From Diphasiastrum complanatum (Eukaryota; Streptophyta; Lycopodiopsida; Lycopodiales; Lycopodiaceae), in the NCBI GenBank assembly GCA_029204225.1, contig CM055095.1:27038161-27102160 (forward strand): a stretch of DNA of 64,000 bases, written 5' to 3'. Within the stretch, counting starts at the first letter, position 1; each line of letters opens with the position of its first letter. The notes beneath the pieces were generated by a model. That model ran no database searches. It was given only the letters and a program-made list of their open reading frames with translations, and was not told the origin of the DNA. Both the position numbers and the translations under genes were made by a program. This document shows, piece by piece, positions 35,367 through 46,595 of the stretch.

Positions 35367-35979
35367 TGTCAAAATATTAAAAAATCTATCTAATGTTGTG
35401 AGTAGGGGTCCTAAAAATGCCAAAGATGAATTGAGCTCTTTTGGCTTAGTAAAGACCCATCTTAAAATAAAATATTCAAGGTAGGTAGAAGTAGAAACTC
35501 GAGCTACCATAGGAATTGCCATTTGTACTTCACATGCCACATTTAATGCATGAAAAGACTAGGTGGCACAATTAGACATAGTGAGGTGGCTTAAATAAGT
35601 CTAGATAGCTTGAGAGGTGGATTCACAACTCCAATTCAACTCAAACTAGGAGAAGAGTCCATGGATCTATATATATGAGATGTACTATCATTGAGAAAAT
35701 GATGAAATTTGTGTGTAATGCAAATTTGGAGACAAGCTCTTTGTGCCCTCTCTCTCTACACGAGTTTTGTACTTCCTATTTTCTCTCTCTAGTCGAGTTG
35801 AGGCATTTATGATGCTTAGTCTTATGTTTTGTTGACAGATCTTGCTTGTAACACAATAATATTTCTTGAATGATCAGCTTTCCTATTGTCAACCAGTGCT
35901 AGTCTGATCTTTATGGTATTATTGGGCTTAGGAGATCAAAAGTACATGTGTAGGGCGTCCCACACGTGTGAATTCAGCA
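35367..35979 (+). repeat. Copia-C 5' LTR
   Basis: It starts TGTCAAAATATTAAAAAATC and ends GTGTGAATTCAGCA directly before the primer-binding site, 613 bp. Most of it recurs in reverse orientation at 38425-38933. It carries CCACACGTGTGAA near 35960. Confidence 0.85.
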
Positions 35980-35992
35980 TGGTATCAGAGCC
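35980..35992 (+). other. Copia-C primer-binding site
   Basis: TGGTATCAGAGCC follows the LTR end without a gap; initiator-tRNA-Met type. Confidence 0.85.
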
Positions 35993-36723
35993 TACCTAAG
36001 TTTTACAAGCAAATTTAGTCAAAAAGTTTGTAGATTTGATCAGATTTCAAGCTAGGAATTGTCTAGATTATACTTTCTAGCTAGTTTGCAGTTTTCTGGT
36101 GATTTAGAGCTTCAAACCAAATTGAATGGTCCAGATCAGGTACTGTACAGAATTTCAGGTGTTGGCACGTGTCTGCCCATTTTTAGTTTGGTGCTTCTCT
36201 CTCACCTTAGATCCAAATTTCATGCAAATTAGCCCACTAGAAAGCTAGAAATATGTAGAATTTGATGCAATTTGATTCATATAGTTGGATAAGCCAATCA
36301 AAAGTTATAAGCTTTTGAAGAGTTGTAGGTGTGGCAAATCGTGTGTACATGTTATTTATTGCCTGAATGATCACAAAAATCATCCAGAAGCTGAACAATC
36401 TCATCTACATGTGATTTAGACAAAATCTATAGGTTCTAGGCAAATCGTTTCATACAAATAGATTGTATTTGAGTCAATTTGACATTTTTGGAGTATTTCA
36501 CACGTGTGAGATTCAGAGAATCATGATTTTTGCCATACTTCATCTTTTTTGATGATTCAAACATTGTTTTAGAGAGATTGTCAAGCTAGTGAGATCTATC
36601 TCACAGTTTTTTGCTTAGTCTTACATAGGATCTGGTTTTGGACCCTTGATTGGTTCCTATAGTGAGAAGATAAGCAATTATTTCATCCATCTTTTTTTAT
36701 TTCCATCATTCTTTATGACTTCA

Positions 36724-38419
36724 ATGGGTGTCTTTCTATTAGAAGCAAGTGAAAGATTGTCAACCTCCAATTTCTCAATTTGGAAGGTTAGGATGGAATC
36801 TGTCTTAGTACTACAAGATGTGATGGATATTGTACTTGGCATTGAAGAATAACCACAAATTCCTCAAGAAATTCCAAAGTACAAAAAGAGAGCTAGGATG
36901 GCTCTACATTATATTAAAATGAATGTCTCAAATGACATCTTAAGAGAAATTGGTGCTTGTACTAATGCCAAAGATGCTTGGGATACTCTCAAGTCCATCT
37001 ATGAGGCAAAGAATACTTCTAGACTTCTAACACTAAGAAACCAAATTTTTCAAAGTGTACAGAGAAGTTATGAATGTGCTTAAGCTTATGTAATGAGAGT
37101 TAAGGACCTCCATAGAGAATGGTCATGCATAGGAGACTCCATCAACCAAAATGAACTTGTTCAAGTCATACTTAATGGGTAAAGGAGGAATATGACAACC
37201 TTGTTCAGAGTTATGCCATTAAGGAGGAGCTACCAAGTTTGGAAGCACTCCAAAGTGTGCTCATTTATGAAGAATCAAGACAAGAGTATAAACTCTTGAA
37301 AATGGAGGGACTGTCTCTCAACATTGATGGTAAAGCTCTCTTTACCAAAGACAAGCACAACACAAGAAGTAAGAATCAACACCAATCCTCTTCAAGCAAG
37401 AACAATCTTATTTCCAAGGAGAAAGGAGAAGAGGATGAGTCCTCTCAAGCTTCCACATCCAAGAAGAAGAAGAAAAACATCAAGTGTTTCTTTTGTGGCA
37501 AGAAGGGGCATTATGCCACCAATTGCTTCAAGAAGAAGAGTCAATTCAAGCAAGCCAACATTTCTAATGAAGAGAAGCAAGATGCTCATGCAAGTGATGG
37601 AGAGGGGTCTCTTATGGTCTTGAGTTTTTGTTCATCAACTTTCAAGAAGGATGGTTTGTGGTATATCGACAGTGAAGCTTCCTCACATATGTGTAGCTCC
37701 AAGTATTCTTTTTCATCCATGTCACCCTAGGAAGGAGCCAAGAAGTCCATCTACACAACAAATGACCGTGAGTGTGCTATTGAAGGCATAGGGAACATTC
37801 CCTTAAAGCTTTCTTCATCAAAAGTTCTTTCTCTGTCTTAAGTACTCTTTGTTCCTCAGTTAACAAAAAATCTTATTAGTGGTGGGCAATTGTTTGATAG
37901 TGGACTAGATGTGAATTTCAATGTTGATACATGTACAATCAAAAAGCATGATGAGATCCTTGCATTTGGGTCTAGATATGGTGGAATTTACAAGCTTGAT
38001 CCCAAAGAGTATGCTAAATCTTGTGATAGTGCTTTTGCTTCTCATATGTCTTTGGAGGAACTATGGCATAGAAGGTTGGGGCATCCTAACTATAATTCTA
38101 TGGTGTCAATGGTCAAGAAAGCCAAAGCTATTGGCTTGCCTAATCTTATCTCCAAGAATTTCAAGCCATGTGAGGCTTGTGCCATATCTAAGTCTCATAA
38201 GAAGCCTTTTTCAAAGTCATCTATCAAGACTACACATCCATTGGAGCTCATACACTCGGATGTGCACTTCTCATCTTCAAAGAGCAAGAATGGTGCTACT
38301 TGCTTTGTAACTTTCATTGATGATTTCACTAGATTTACTTGGGTATATCTTCTAGCTTCAAAGTCTATGGTGTTTGACTATTTCCTAAAGTTCAAAGCTT
38401 TAGTTGAAAAGCAATTTTT
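36724..38419 (+). pseudogene. Copia-C gag-pol 5' half
   Basis: ATG at 36724 gives MGVFLLEASERLS. Stops occur at about 36850 and 37081, with frameshifts near 37180. The zinc knuckle CFFCGKKGHYATNC (37487-37528) is intact. The protease has DSEASSHM where DSGASSHM is expected, a Gly-to-Glu change at the active-site loop. GAG-pre-integrase (LWHRRLGHPNYNSM) and the first integrase Asp (HSDVH) follow. The frame breaks after LVEKQF at about 38420, where the inverted segment begins. Confidence 0.85.
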
Positions 38420-38424
38420 ATACA

Positions 38425-38933
38425 GATCATACAAGAAATATTATTGTATTACAAGCAAGATCTGTCAACAAAACATAAGACTAAGCATCATAAATGCCTC
38501 AACTCGGCTAGAGAGAGAGAAAATAGGAAGTACAAAACTCGTGTAGAGAGAGAGGGCACAAAGAGCTTGTCTCCAAATTTGCATTACACACAAATTTCAT
38601 CATTTTCTCAATGAGTGCATCTCATATATATAGATCCATGGACTCTTCTCCTACTTTGAGTTGAATTGGAGTTGTGAATCCAACTCTCAAGCTATCTAGA
38701 CTTATTCAAGCCATCTCACTATGTCTAATTGTGCCACCTAGTCTTTTCATGCATTAAATCTGTTATGTATAGTATAAATGGCAATTCCTATGGTAGCTCA
38801 AGTTTCTACTTCTACCTACCTTGAATATTTTATTTTAAGATGGGTCTTTACTAAGCCAAAAGAGCTCAATTCATCTTTGGCATTTTTAGGACCCCTACTC
38901 ACAACATTAGATAGATTTTTCAATATTTTGACA
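38425..38933 (-). repeat. Copia-C 3' LTR, 5' portion, inverted
   Basis: Reverse complement of the left portion of the 35367-35979 LTR. On the minus strand it starts TGTCAAAATATTG at 38933 and runs to TTCTTGTATGATC at about 38425. The remaining part of this LTR is the plus-strand scrap at 40496-40553. Confidence 0.85.
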
Positions 38934-38941
38934 CTCCTCCT
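38934..38941 (-). other. Copia-C polypurine tract (inverted)
   Basis: On the minus strand TAGGAGGAG directly precedes TGTCAAAA, the same PPT type as Copia-B and -I. Confidence 0.75.
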
Positions 38942-38951
38942 AAAAATATAT

Positions 38952-40495
38952 CTAATGTGGATCAAGAATTGATCTTGAGATAAGACCAAGATTAGACCTA
39001 TGCTTTGAGAAGGCACTTTTGCAAAGTGGCTTTGTGAGAAGATCAGCAATACATGGAGATGTGTCGACATGTTCTAAGTTGATTTCACCTCCAATGAGCT
39101 TTTCCCTTACAAAATGGTGTGCCACTTCTGTATGCTTGCTTCTTGCATGAAAATAGGATTGTTTGCAAGAGCTTGTGCCGATATGTTGGTTTCTTGAACT
39201 AGCATCAAACAACTTCCACTAAGAATAATGTCATCTACATAGATTAGAAGAATGACAATATTACTACTATCAAACTTTAAGTACATAGAAGGATCATAGT
39301 CACTAAGCACAAAGTCTAATGAAAGTAGAAAGTTATTAAGTCTTGAGTACCATGATCTAGGTGCTTGCTTCAAGCCATAAAGACTTCTAAATAGCAAACA
39401 CACCTTAGACTTATCCTTGATAAATCCTTGAGGCTGTTCCATGCATATCTCCTCCTCAAGATAGCCATTCAAAAAAGCGTTGGAGACATCAAATTGAAAC
39501 AGTTTCCACTTAAAAAATAAGGCAAGAGAGATTATGATTCTTATTGTCACCATCTTTGCTACAGGAGCAAAGGTTTCTTCATAGTCAAGACCATATATTT
39601 GTGCAAAGCTTTTAGCACATAATCTTGCTTTGTACTTATTGATGGAGCCATGATGATTGTACTTGATCTTGAACACCCACTTGCATCCAATGATATGCAT
39701 GTTAGGTGGTGGATCCACTAGCTCCCACGTGTGGTTGGTGATCAAGGCATCATATTCAATCTTCATGGCCTCATACCATTCCTTGGTATTGAGGGCTTCT
39801 TTGACATCTTTGGGCTCCTCACGAGAAACAAAATAAGCATAAGTGGAATCAAGATCCACTTGTTTTCCTTTGTCATCATAAGTGAGCCTCTTGGGCTCAG
39901 ATCTCTCCCTCATGGATCTTCTAAGAGTGAAAATCCGAGGACTTCCATCTTCAAATCTCGACTCCTCCATATGCTGATTGTCTTCAATAACAAAAGGTGA
40001 TAGATTTTGAGGTTGCTTGATCTCGGCCCCTCCAAGATTGGACTTTTCTTCTTCATGAAAAACTACATCTTTACTATCAATTACTTTAGAAGTAGAGAGC
40101 ATGTAAATTCGATAGGCTTTCTTGTTGGATGAATATCCAACCATTACTCCTTTGCTTGCACAAGGATCTTCCTTCTTTCTTGTTTCCAAGGGAATATGGA
40201 CAAAGCAAATGCATCCAAATACTCTAAGATGTTCAACCTTAGGTTTCTTCAAATAGAGTGCTTCATATGGTGACTTTCCTCCAAGTGCAACATGAGGGAG
40301 TCGATTGCAAAGATAGTTTGAACAATTGATGGCCTCACCCCAAAAGTCTTTTGGCAAGGATGCCTCAATTCTAATGGTTTTGGCACATTCACATAGTGTT
40401 CTATTCTTTCTTTCAGCCACCCCATTTTGAGATGGTGTATATGCACAAGAAAACTCCCTTTAATGCCTTCAAGCTCACAATAATCATGAAATTTA
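38952..40495 (-). pseudogene. Copia-C integrase-to-RNase H, inverted
   Basis: Minus strand. The integrase tail begins KFHDYCELEGIKG near 40490, and AERKNRTLCECAK at 40420 holds the catalytic Glu. A 437-codon frame (40420-39107) covers the linker, RT (QFDVSNAFLNG) and YVDD (LLIYVDDIILSG). The middle of RNase H is deleted: the frame jumps from ILSGSCLMLVQETN to SAQALANNPIF. The C-terminal RNase H end (HARSKHTEVAHHFVREK) is in another frame at 39212-38952. In its original orientation it would continue the 36724-38419 block, with a gap of about 15-20 residues. Confidence 0.85.
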
Positions 40496-41063
40496 TTCAG
40501 CTTTCCTATTGTCAACCAATGCTAGTCTGATCTTTATGGTATTGTTGGGCGAAGATTGCTGAATTCACACATGTGGGACGCTGAGATTGCCCAACACTAA
40601 TAAGATTTTTTGTCAACTTAGGAACAAAAAGTACTTTAGACAGAGAAAGAACTTTTGATGATGAAAGCTTTAAGGGATTGGTCCCTATGCCTTCAATAAC
40701 ACACTCATGATCATTTGTTGTGTAGATGGACTTCTTGGCTCCTTCATAAGGTGACATGGATGAAAAAGAATGCCTGGAGCTACACATATGTAAGGAAGCT
40801 CCACTATCGATATACCATGAACCATCCTCTTGAAAGGTGATGAAGAAAAACTTGAGACCATAAAAGATCCCTCTCCATTACTTGCATGAGCATCTTCCTT
40901 CTCTTCATTAGAAATGTTGGCTTGCTTGAATTGACTCTTCTTCTTGAAGCAATTGGTGGCATAATGCTCCTTCTTGCCACAAAAGAAACACTTGATGTTT
41001 TTTTTCTTCTTCTTGGATGTGGAAGCTTGAGACTCATTTCTGAAGAATCAAGACAAGAGTATA
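40496..41063. pseudogene. Copia-C scrambled scraps (LTR end, gag/protease inverted)
   Basis: 40496-40553 is plus-strand LTR sequence (CTTTCCTATTGTCAACC, then TCTTTATGGTATT). 40562-40585 is the last 24 bp or so of the LTR in reverse (GCTGAATTCACACATGTGGGA). 40585-41038 is minus-strand protease and zinc knuckle (KNLISVGQ, MCSSRHSFSSM, ...). 41038-41063 is plus-strand gag (SEESRQEY). The mosaic implies at least one further inversion or template switch besides the 2-kb inversion. Confidence 0.7.
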
Positions 41064-43617
41064 TTGTTCTGTAAATATGCCAATCAAGCAATATTTTTGA
41101 TGGATGTGGATGCGACAATTTTGGTCCAAAATTTTGGTTATATATTGGACGCATTAGCTAGAAATCCAGTTTGCTTCGGTGTGATTACATACAAGGCTTT
41201 TTTTGGGGTGGATCAAACACCAAAAGTTTTATGGAATTGGAGCACATGTCTCTCAATTGTGCGCTCATTTTGAAATTATGACTGAGCAAGAGAAAACCAT
41301 GCTGACGGGAAGGATGTTGGCTCTAAAGCCAATTGATCTTTCCGGCCTCTTGACCGTGCCTATTTCGGTTACATCAGATGCGACACCAGTAGTCGAAATA
41401 ACAGCTGCTATGGAGATAGATATTTCACCTTCACAACAAGCTGCAGTTGATACTAATGCTATGGATATAGATGCTGCTGTTGTTGCTGATTCTTCAAAGC
41501 CAGAATCTGCTTCCACATCTCAGAAGCAGCAGAGTGCATCTACCTTGGACGATGATGCAACTCAATCTGATACGTCAGAAAAGGCTGGAGTAGCTGCTGA
41601 AGGTGACACTGGGGCACCTGCTGAAGATGAAGATGAACCAGACAACCAGCCCCAGTGGTTTCGCACCATGACCAAAAGAGCCAAGAATTTAGTGGCTGAG
41701 GTCTATGAGTTGGACAAGTACCACCAGAAAATCACCATGGAATTTGTCAACTCAGAAAGGAGATGCCAAGACTCTCTAAAGGAGTCCTACAAGAAGATCG
41801 ATTCGCTCGAATCAAACAACATGAAGCTGATTGAATGAAATCGTTCTCTCGAAACACAGCTTCAGACGGTAATAAAAGAAGCTGATTCTTTGAAGCAGAC
41901 AAATAAGACGATTGAGGCCAAGTTTGACAATTTTCAGACTCAAAATAATTCTTTGAAACAGCAACTTTTGGCTCCAAATCAACACAACATCGCTCTCCAA
42001 AAATATTTACAGGAGGAGCGAATGACGTGAATAAAGGCAAAAGCTGCTCTTTCTTTGAGCACCAATGTAGGGTCAATCACAGTCGACCTCACAAAGCTGA
42101 ACCAGCTCCAAGGCCAGATGCTCAAAAATTTTTGAGTCAAGTTCTTGCAACCGCTCCAGGATGCGAAGACTTGTCGAGGAAGAGTTGGCTGAGCTGAAGG
42201 AGCTCTCGAGTGAAGCCACCCCATCTTGCAGCAGGCCCGATTCACACGAAGAATACCTTCAGACCCTGCTCCACATTGATGACCTCATACAACAACTTCG
42301 AGCTGTGCCTGCCTACTCCGGAGCCTCAGACCATCCTGAGTATTTGGAGGTAGTCGCGAAGGTTGACAAGCTCGCACAGGAGCTGTCAGATATCAGGAAA
42401 CAATTGGAAGATCATAAGCTGGCTACTGAGTTGCAAACTCGGGATTTGACAACTGCATCTACACAGCCAAAGCGAACATGTCGTAATCGGTCGAAGGTAT
42501 GTGCTAACAGATTCCGTGCATTTGCTGAACGCTTTTGAAAATGGTGTCCACATGCATTTAATATTGAATCGCAATGGCGTGTGGATTACATGATGCTACT
42601 AGGCGCAGTAGGCATCGCTTTCGACGAGTGGAAGCAACTTTGGGACAAGGACGATTTTCTCTGGTTATGGGCCCAGCTCTCTATCGAGCAGAAAGGATGT
42701 CTCTACTGGGGCATAATCCAGGGGAAATTTCAGGTCGTACCTTTTGGATCAGCAGAGTTATACATAGGCTCTTCGGCTATGTATGCTCTTGAATATATTT
42801 GAATCAAAGAATTCTAGCTTTTGAGGAACAAAGACAATAAGCGACATTTTTGGAAGCGAAAGTCGCAGTTTCAACTGTACAAACCTCAAGCTGTTGTGGA
42901 TTTAGGCGCATTCAATGATGCAGGGTTGCTGATAAATGTAAATATGGCCTATCCTAAACTCTTCAGTCTTTATGTGGATTGGGAGTGGAATCTTGCAGAT
43001 TATTTTGCGGAGATTTGACATAATCTGCAAGACAACAAGAAGTCATTCCATTACAAGCAGTTCTGTACATATTCTTTTTGGCAGTTTGGAACTTTCGCGG
43101 CAAAGACATTATTTTTCGTTCAAAATCTTTATGTTAAAAGCTCTTTTATTAGATTTTCAGCTCATTACTGTAAAAAAATCACCCTCCATAGTGATTCAGA
43201 TGAATATACAAAGTTAACCCAGGAGTTGTTCGATGGAACATTGCTCCCGGTTAAGCTAGAAGAATTCGGCAACTTACCAGTTGGTCAATACACGAAATCA
43301 AAAGAAGACTTGCTATGGATTGAGGCTCAACAAAACTTGGAGTTTGCTCAAAAATTATAGGAATAATTGAATCGTTCATGAATATTCATTCGTGCCTTTG
43401 TCATGGTGATGTTTCTATATGTGATGTTGAATCCAGATCTTTGAAGTTTAAAGATGTTTTGAAGTTTGATTCCAGTTTTTATCAACAATTCAAAGATCAA
43501 TTCAAAACAACCTATTTAATTAAAGAAATAGCAAGACACATATTCTCTAAGACGAAGAAATATCTAAAGGAAGAATTAGACGAAGAAATATCTTAAGGAA
43601 GAATCATACGAAGAAAT
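41064..43617 (+). pseudogene. Large coiled-coil ORF upstream of an LTR (F-ORF), decayed
   Basis: A continuous protein-like text spread over several frames. The first block (41203-41836) is acidic and Ala/Ser/Thr-rich, then predicted coiled coil (LVAEVYELDKYHQKITMEF, ESYKKIDSLESNNMKL). After a single TGA it continues in frame with SLETQLQTVIKEADSLKQ and FDNFQTQNNSLKQQL. A frameshift leads to 42161-42538 (VEEELAELKELSSE, EYLQTLLHIDDLIQQL, VVAKVDKLAQELSDI), then globular Trp-rich text (42581-42802: EWKQLWDKDDFLWLWAQLS), further segments to 43359 and 43378-43596. I do not recognise the family; it has no RT, protease or clear membrane motif. Its place just before a polypurine tract and LTR, downstream of a gypsy pol remnant on the same strand, is the position where some plant gypsy elements carry an extra or env-like ORF. 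Confidence 0.5.
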
Positions 43618-43711
43618 ATCTTTTTGACTTAACGAACATCTGAAGAACGAGAATGTTTTGCGAATAATTCTCAAAATGAAGATGATATGTTCACGAGGAC
43701 GTTTCACATTT

Positions 43712-43723
43712 GAGGAAGGGGAT
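43712..43723 (+). other. Probable polypurine tract of Gypsy-F
   Basis: GAGGAAGGGGAT lies about 95 bp after the last open frame of the coiled-coil region and immediately before a TGTGATGCC LTR-like start. Confidence 0.6.
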
Positions 43724-43724
43724 A

Positions 43725-44940
43725 TGTGATGCCACGAAATTGTTAAATATTGAATATCAACATAAATATGGCATGATATACTCAAAAATGAAGATATGAG
43801 CTAGATAACTATAAATCATGAAGAGGCCTAAGTCATTTTTCGGGAATATATCTCCTAAGTACTTACTTTGTAATTAAGGGCAAGACCTTTAAAAGGAAAG
43901 ACATTGCCTTGGATAACCTTTACTAGGTCGTCCACATGAAACGACTAGATATGAAAAGACATGTTAAAACTAGAGTAATCTTAACTCTTAGTTAAATATA
44001 CCTCTTATGGTATAATTGAATGTATACTTAGTCTAATTGTTAACTAGACCCTTTCGCGGGAGCGACGCACCTGTTGTTTTAGAGGTGTGTTTGTTCACCC
44101 CATAGAATATATATTGATTTCACAATTCAGTCTCAAGCATCGAGAGAGAAGAGTTTATGCATATGTAAGAGGCTGAAGAAGTGAATAGAGTGTTGAGAGT
44201 TATTCTCCCTTATCTCTGTTCTCCGCACTATTGAGTGTGAGTGATCTTGAGTCTACTAGCAATCTCTAACGCATTACATGAATTACTCTCTGATCAGACA
44301 GACTCTGTAGCGCATTACAGTCGTTTGCTATGTATCCGTAAAACATACTCTAAAGAACTATCTTAAAACTATCTTATTAGTTTGTCGCGAATACTTTCTT
44401 TTCGGCACTCGAATAACGACTATCTTTGGTGCAGTCTAGAACGTTCATTGAGTAAAGTTGTATGTATACATATAAGATGACAGTCCATGTCTGAAGAATT
44501 GAGTATTTGATCTGTGTTCCTGATTGTAGTTGACATAAGTTTCTAACGTGCTCTAAAACTATTTGTGTCCTTTAACCATCAAATTGGACTTAAGTTGTTG
44601 AGGACTTCTGTCAAAAAATGAACAGTTAATGGTCTGTATAGTCGCGAATACATCAAAAACTTCTCGATTCTCTGTTGACACCTTAATCATCCAGAGTGTA
44701 GCACTGTTGTACTACTCTAATAGCATCTCATCTGTAGAACGAGTTTCATTCGATTTGATAGAGGCCAGATTGTTGTTTTGAAATTATTAACATTACATTC
44801 CCCAAACACAAGTAATACTGGTTACTTTTTAATGTCTGTCAACAACCAGAATAATACTCAAAATTACTTATCATAAATTGCACCAAAAACATAATTTTCT
44901 AATGTTGTCCTCTATGGGAATGATACTATTTACTACAAAA
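43725..44940 (+). repeat. Probable 3' LTR of Gypsy-F (right edge undetermined)
   Basis: It starts TGTGATGCCACG after the polypurine tract. It contains a TATA-like GAATATATATTG near 44106 followed by transcribed-leader-like text. No partner LTR or CA terminus could be assigned, so the right end is approximate. Confidence 0.4.
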
Positions 44941-45139
44941 TGTATATTAACCTTGTTGGTATAATACGACACCTTGTCTAAACTCCACTTAGTGTGTTCT
45001 AAGCCTCACAAGGATATTAGTTACTTTCAAGTCACGTGCAGTATGATGTGGCATAACTAACAGCTTGTTTCACTGGAGTACCATGTATCCAAGACTAGGA
45101 GTATATTGTATCCTATATGTACTGGTCATGGACATAACA
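44941..45139 (-). repeat. Partial 3' LTR of Gypsy-J
   Basis: On the minus strand it starts TGTTATGTCCATGACC at 45139, directly after a purine-rich AAGGAGAGAAGGA (45140-45152). The TGTTATG start matches the Gypsy-H LTR. The other end was not located. Confidence 0.45.
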
Positions 45140-45167
45140 TCCTTCTCTCCTTAAACTGTTTCTATCC

Positions 45168-46031
45168 TTAGAAACTAAAACTCAAAAAATTCTTCTTTAT
45201 GCTATCAACTCTCTCCCACGAATCATCATCCTCAGTATGACCCTTCCACCGAATTAAGCACTCAGAGATAGAATGATTTCTCAATTTTTTATTTCTGGTT
45301 CTGAGCACTTTCTCAGGTTCCAAAGGTATACTAAGCGACAATTCTTCCAAATGGGATAAATCCTTATCCAATCCAACTCTATCACCATCATGTAAACTTA
45401 GTTTCAAACAACTTACATGAAATATTGAGTGTGCAGTTGATTTTCCTTGAAGATCGAATTCATACGTCAAAAAACCAATTCTACGTACACTCTTGAAAGA
45501 TCCACAATAACGGGTAGACAACTTATAATGCTTCCATGTACGTAACATCTTAGAATCTTTTGGAATTCTAAGATATACCCAATCATCAACTTTAAAATCT
45601 CTTGGAGATCTCTTAAGATCGGTATAGTGCTTAGCTCTATCCTGAGCACTTCGGATACTATCCTTAGCCACTTGCAATATTTCTTGCATATCATGCAAAA
45701 AATCAGCAACCTTTTGGATCTTAACAAACTTTGTCTCAACATTTATTGGAGATCTAGGTTGAAAATCATACATAAGCATAAAAGGATTGTAACCTGTGGC
45801 AGAATGTTTTCTACTATTATATACAAACTCAACCAGTGGAAGATAATCTTCCCAATGAGATTGTTTGTGAGAAACATACGTCCTCAAAATATCTTCCATA
45901 GTTTGATTAGTCCTTTCTGTCTGGCCATCTGATTCAGGATGATCAAAAGAAATTAAACTCAAAGAAGTTTCTAGTTTATGGAATACTGCTGACCAAAAGT
46001 GACCTGTGAACTTAGGATCTCTATCACTTTA
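45168..46031 (-). pseudogene. Gypsy-J chromovirus integrase and chromodomain fragment
   Basis: Minus-strand frame of 264 codons from 45962, with further integrase text to about 46031 (RDPKFTGHFWSAVF). Motifs: HPESDGQTERTNQTMED (integrase Glu region), FKVDDWVYLRIPKDSK, STAHSIFHVSCLK, then a chromodomain EPEKVLRTRNKKLRN...LIRWKGHTEDDDSWE and a stop. It is similar to Gypsy-H but with a complete chromodomain. The 5' part of the element is missing and unit E starts at its right edge. Confidence 0.8.
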
Positions 46032-46592
46032 CTTTTCTTAACTGCCTGTCTGCCATTTCGACAAATTTTTTGCTGTGCTTTCTTGTTCACACCATCAAAA
46101 TACTATCAGGCATACAAATAGTCTTTCTCTTTTTACAGTGCACGATTCATTTTTAGCCTCCACGAATTCTACCTGAGAGACAAACTTTCTAGAATTAGAA
46201 AAAGTTATGTTTTATCCAATATCCACTACCAGAATTCGCAAACAATTTGTTGAAGCTTACAATATTTCCCATGATTTCTCTGTTATCTCCGCGAATTCTG
46301 ATCAGACACATTTTTGCTCTATCAGACATTTTTTCTATTTTGGCATAAAAAAATCACTTACAGAAATTCGTCGACCCTCAGAATGCTACCTCAAAATTCA
46401 TGACAATCATTACCAAATTGTGGACACTGAGGAAGATTTTTGGGTAGATTTGTGAATTCTTGACAAAAAAAATCTATATATAGACCTCCACCCTTCTCTC
46501 CATGAATCCATTCTAAAGTTCTGCTCTCAAGTTCATGCAAAAATTTTCCAAAATTTTCAAACCTTTCAGAACACTCTAGAATCACTATTATC
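46032..46592 (+). promoter_or_regulatory. Upstream region of unit E with TATA box
   Basis: Directly upstream of the E start codon. TATATATA at 46475-46482 lies 110 bp before the ATG at 46593. The preceding 270 bp can be read as protein (46207-46455) but its status is unclear. GAATTC-like motifs recur at about 46164, 46230, 46296 and 46454. No primer-binding site separates the TATA box from the ATG, so this is not an ordinary LTR leader. Confidence 0.45.
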
Positions 46593-46595
46593 ATG
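46591..46595 (+). other. Copia-I target-site duplication, left copy
   Basis: TCATG, repeated exactly at 52910-52914. It includes the ATG of unit E. Confidence 0.9.

Larger units (their letters stand above)
35367..41063 (+). mobile_element. Copia-C: rearranged copia element with internal inversions
   Basis: Inserted into Gypsy-F. It consists of a 5' LTR (35367-35979), primer-binding site, gag to mid-integrase on the plus strand (36724-38419), and then a block in reverse orientation (about 38425-40495) holding the rest of integrase, RT, RNase H, polypurine tract and most of the 3' LTR. After that come a plus-strand LTR scrap (about 40496-40553), a reverse-strand gag/protease block (about 40585-41038) and a short plus-strand gag scrap ending near 41063. 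No TSD could be assigned (CAGAC precedes the left LTR). Confidence 0.8.

Noticed and set aside
46207-46455. 82-codon plus-strand frame upstream of the unit E TATA box
   Set aside because: Protein-like in places but ends before the TATA box, with no recognised domain. It is described in the promoter entry and not called as a gene.
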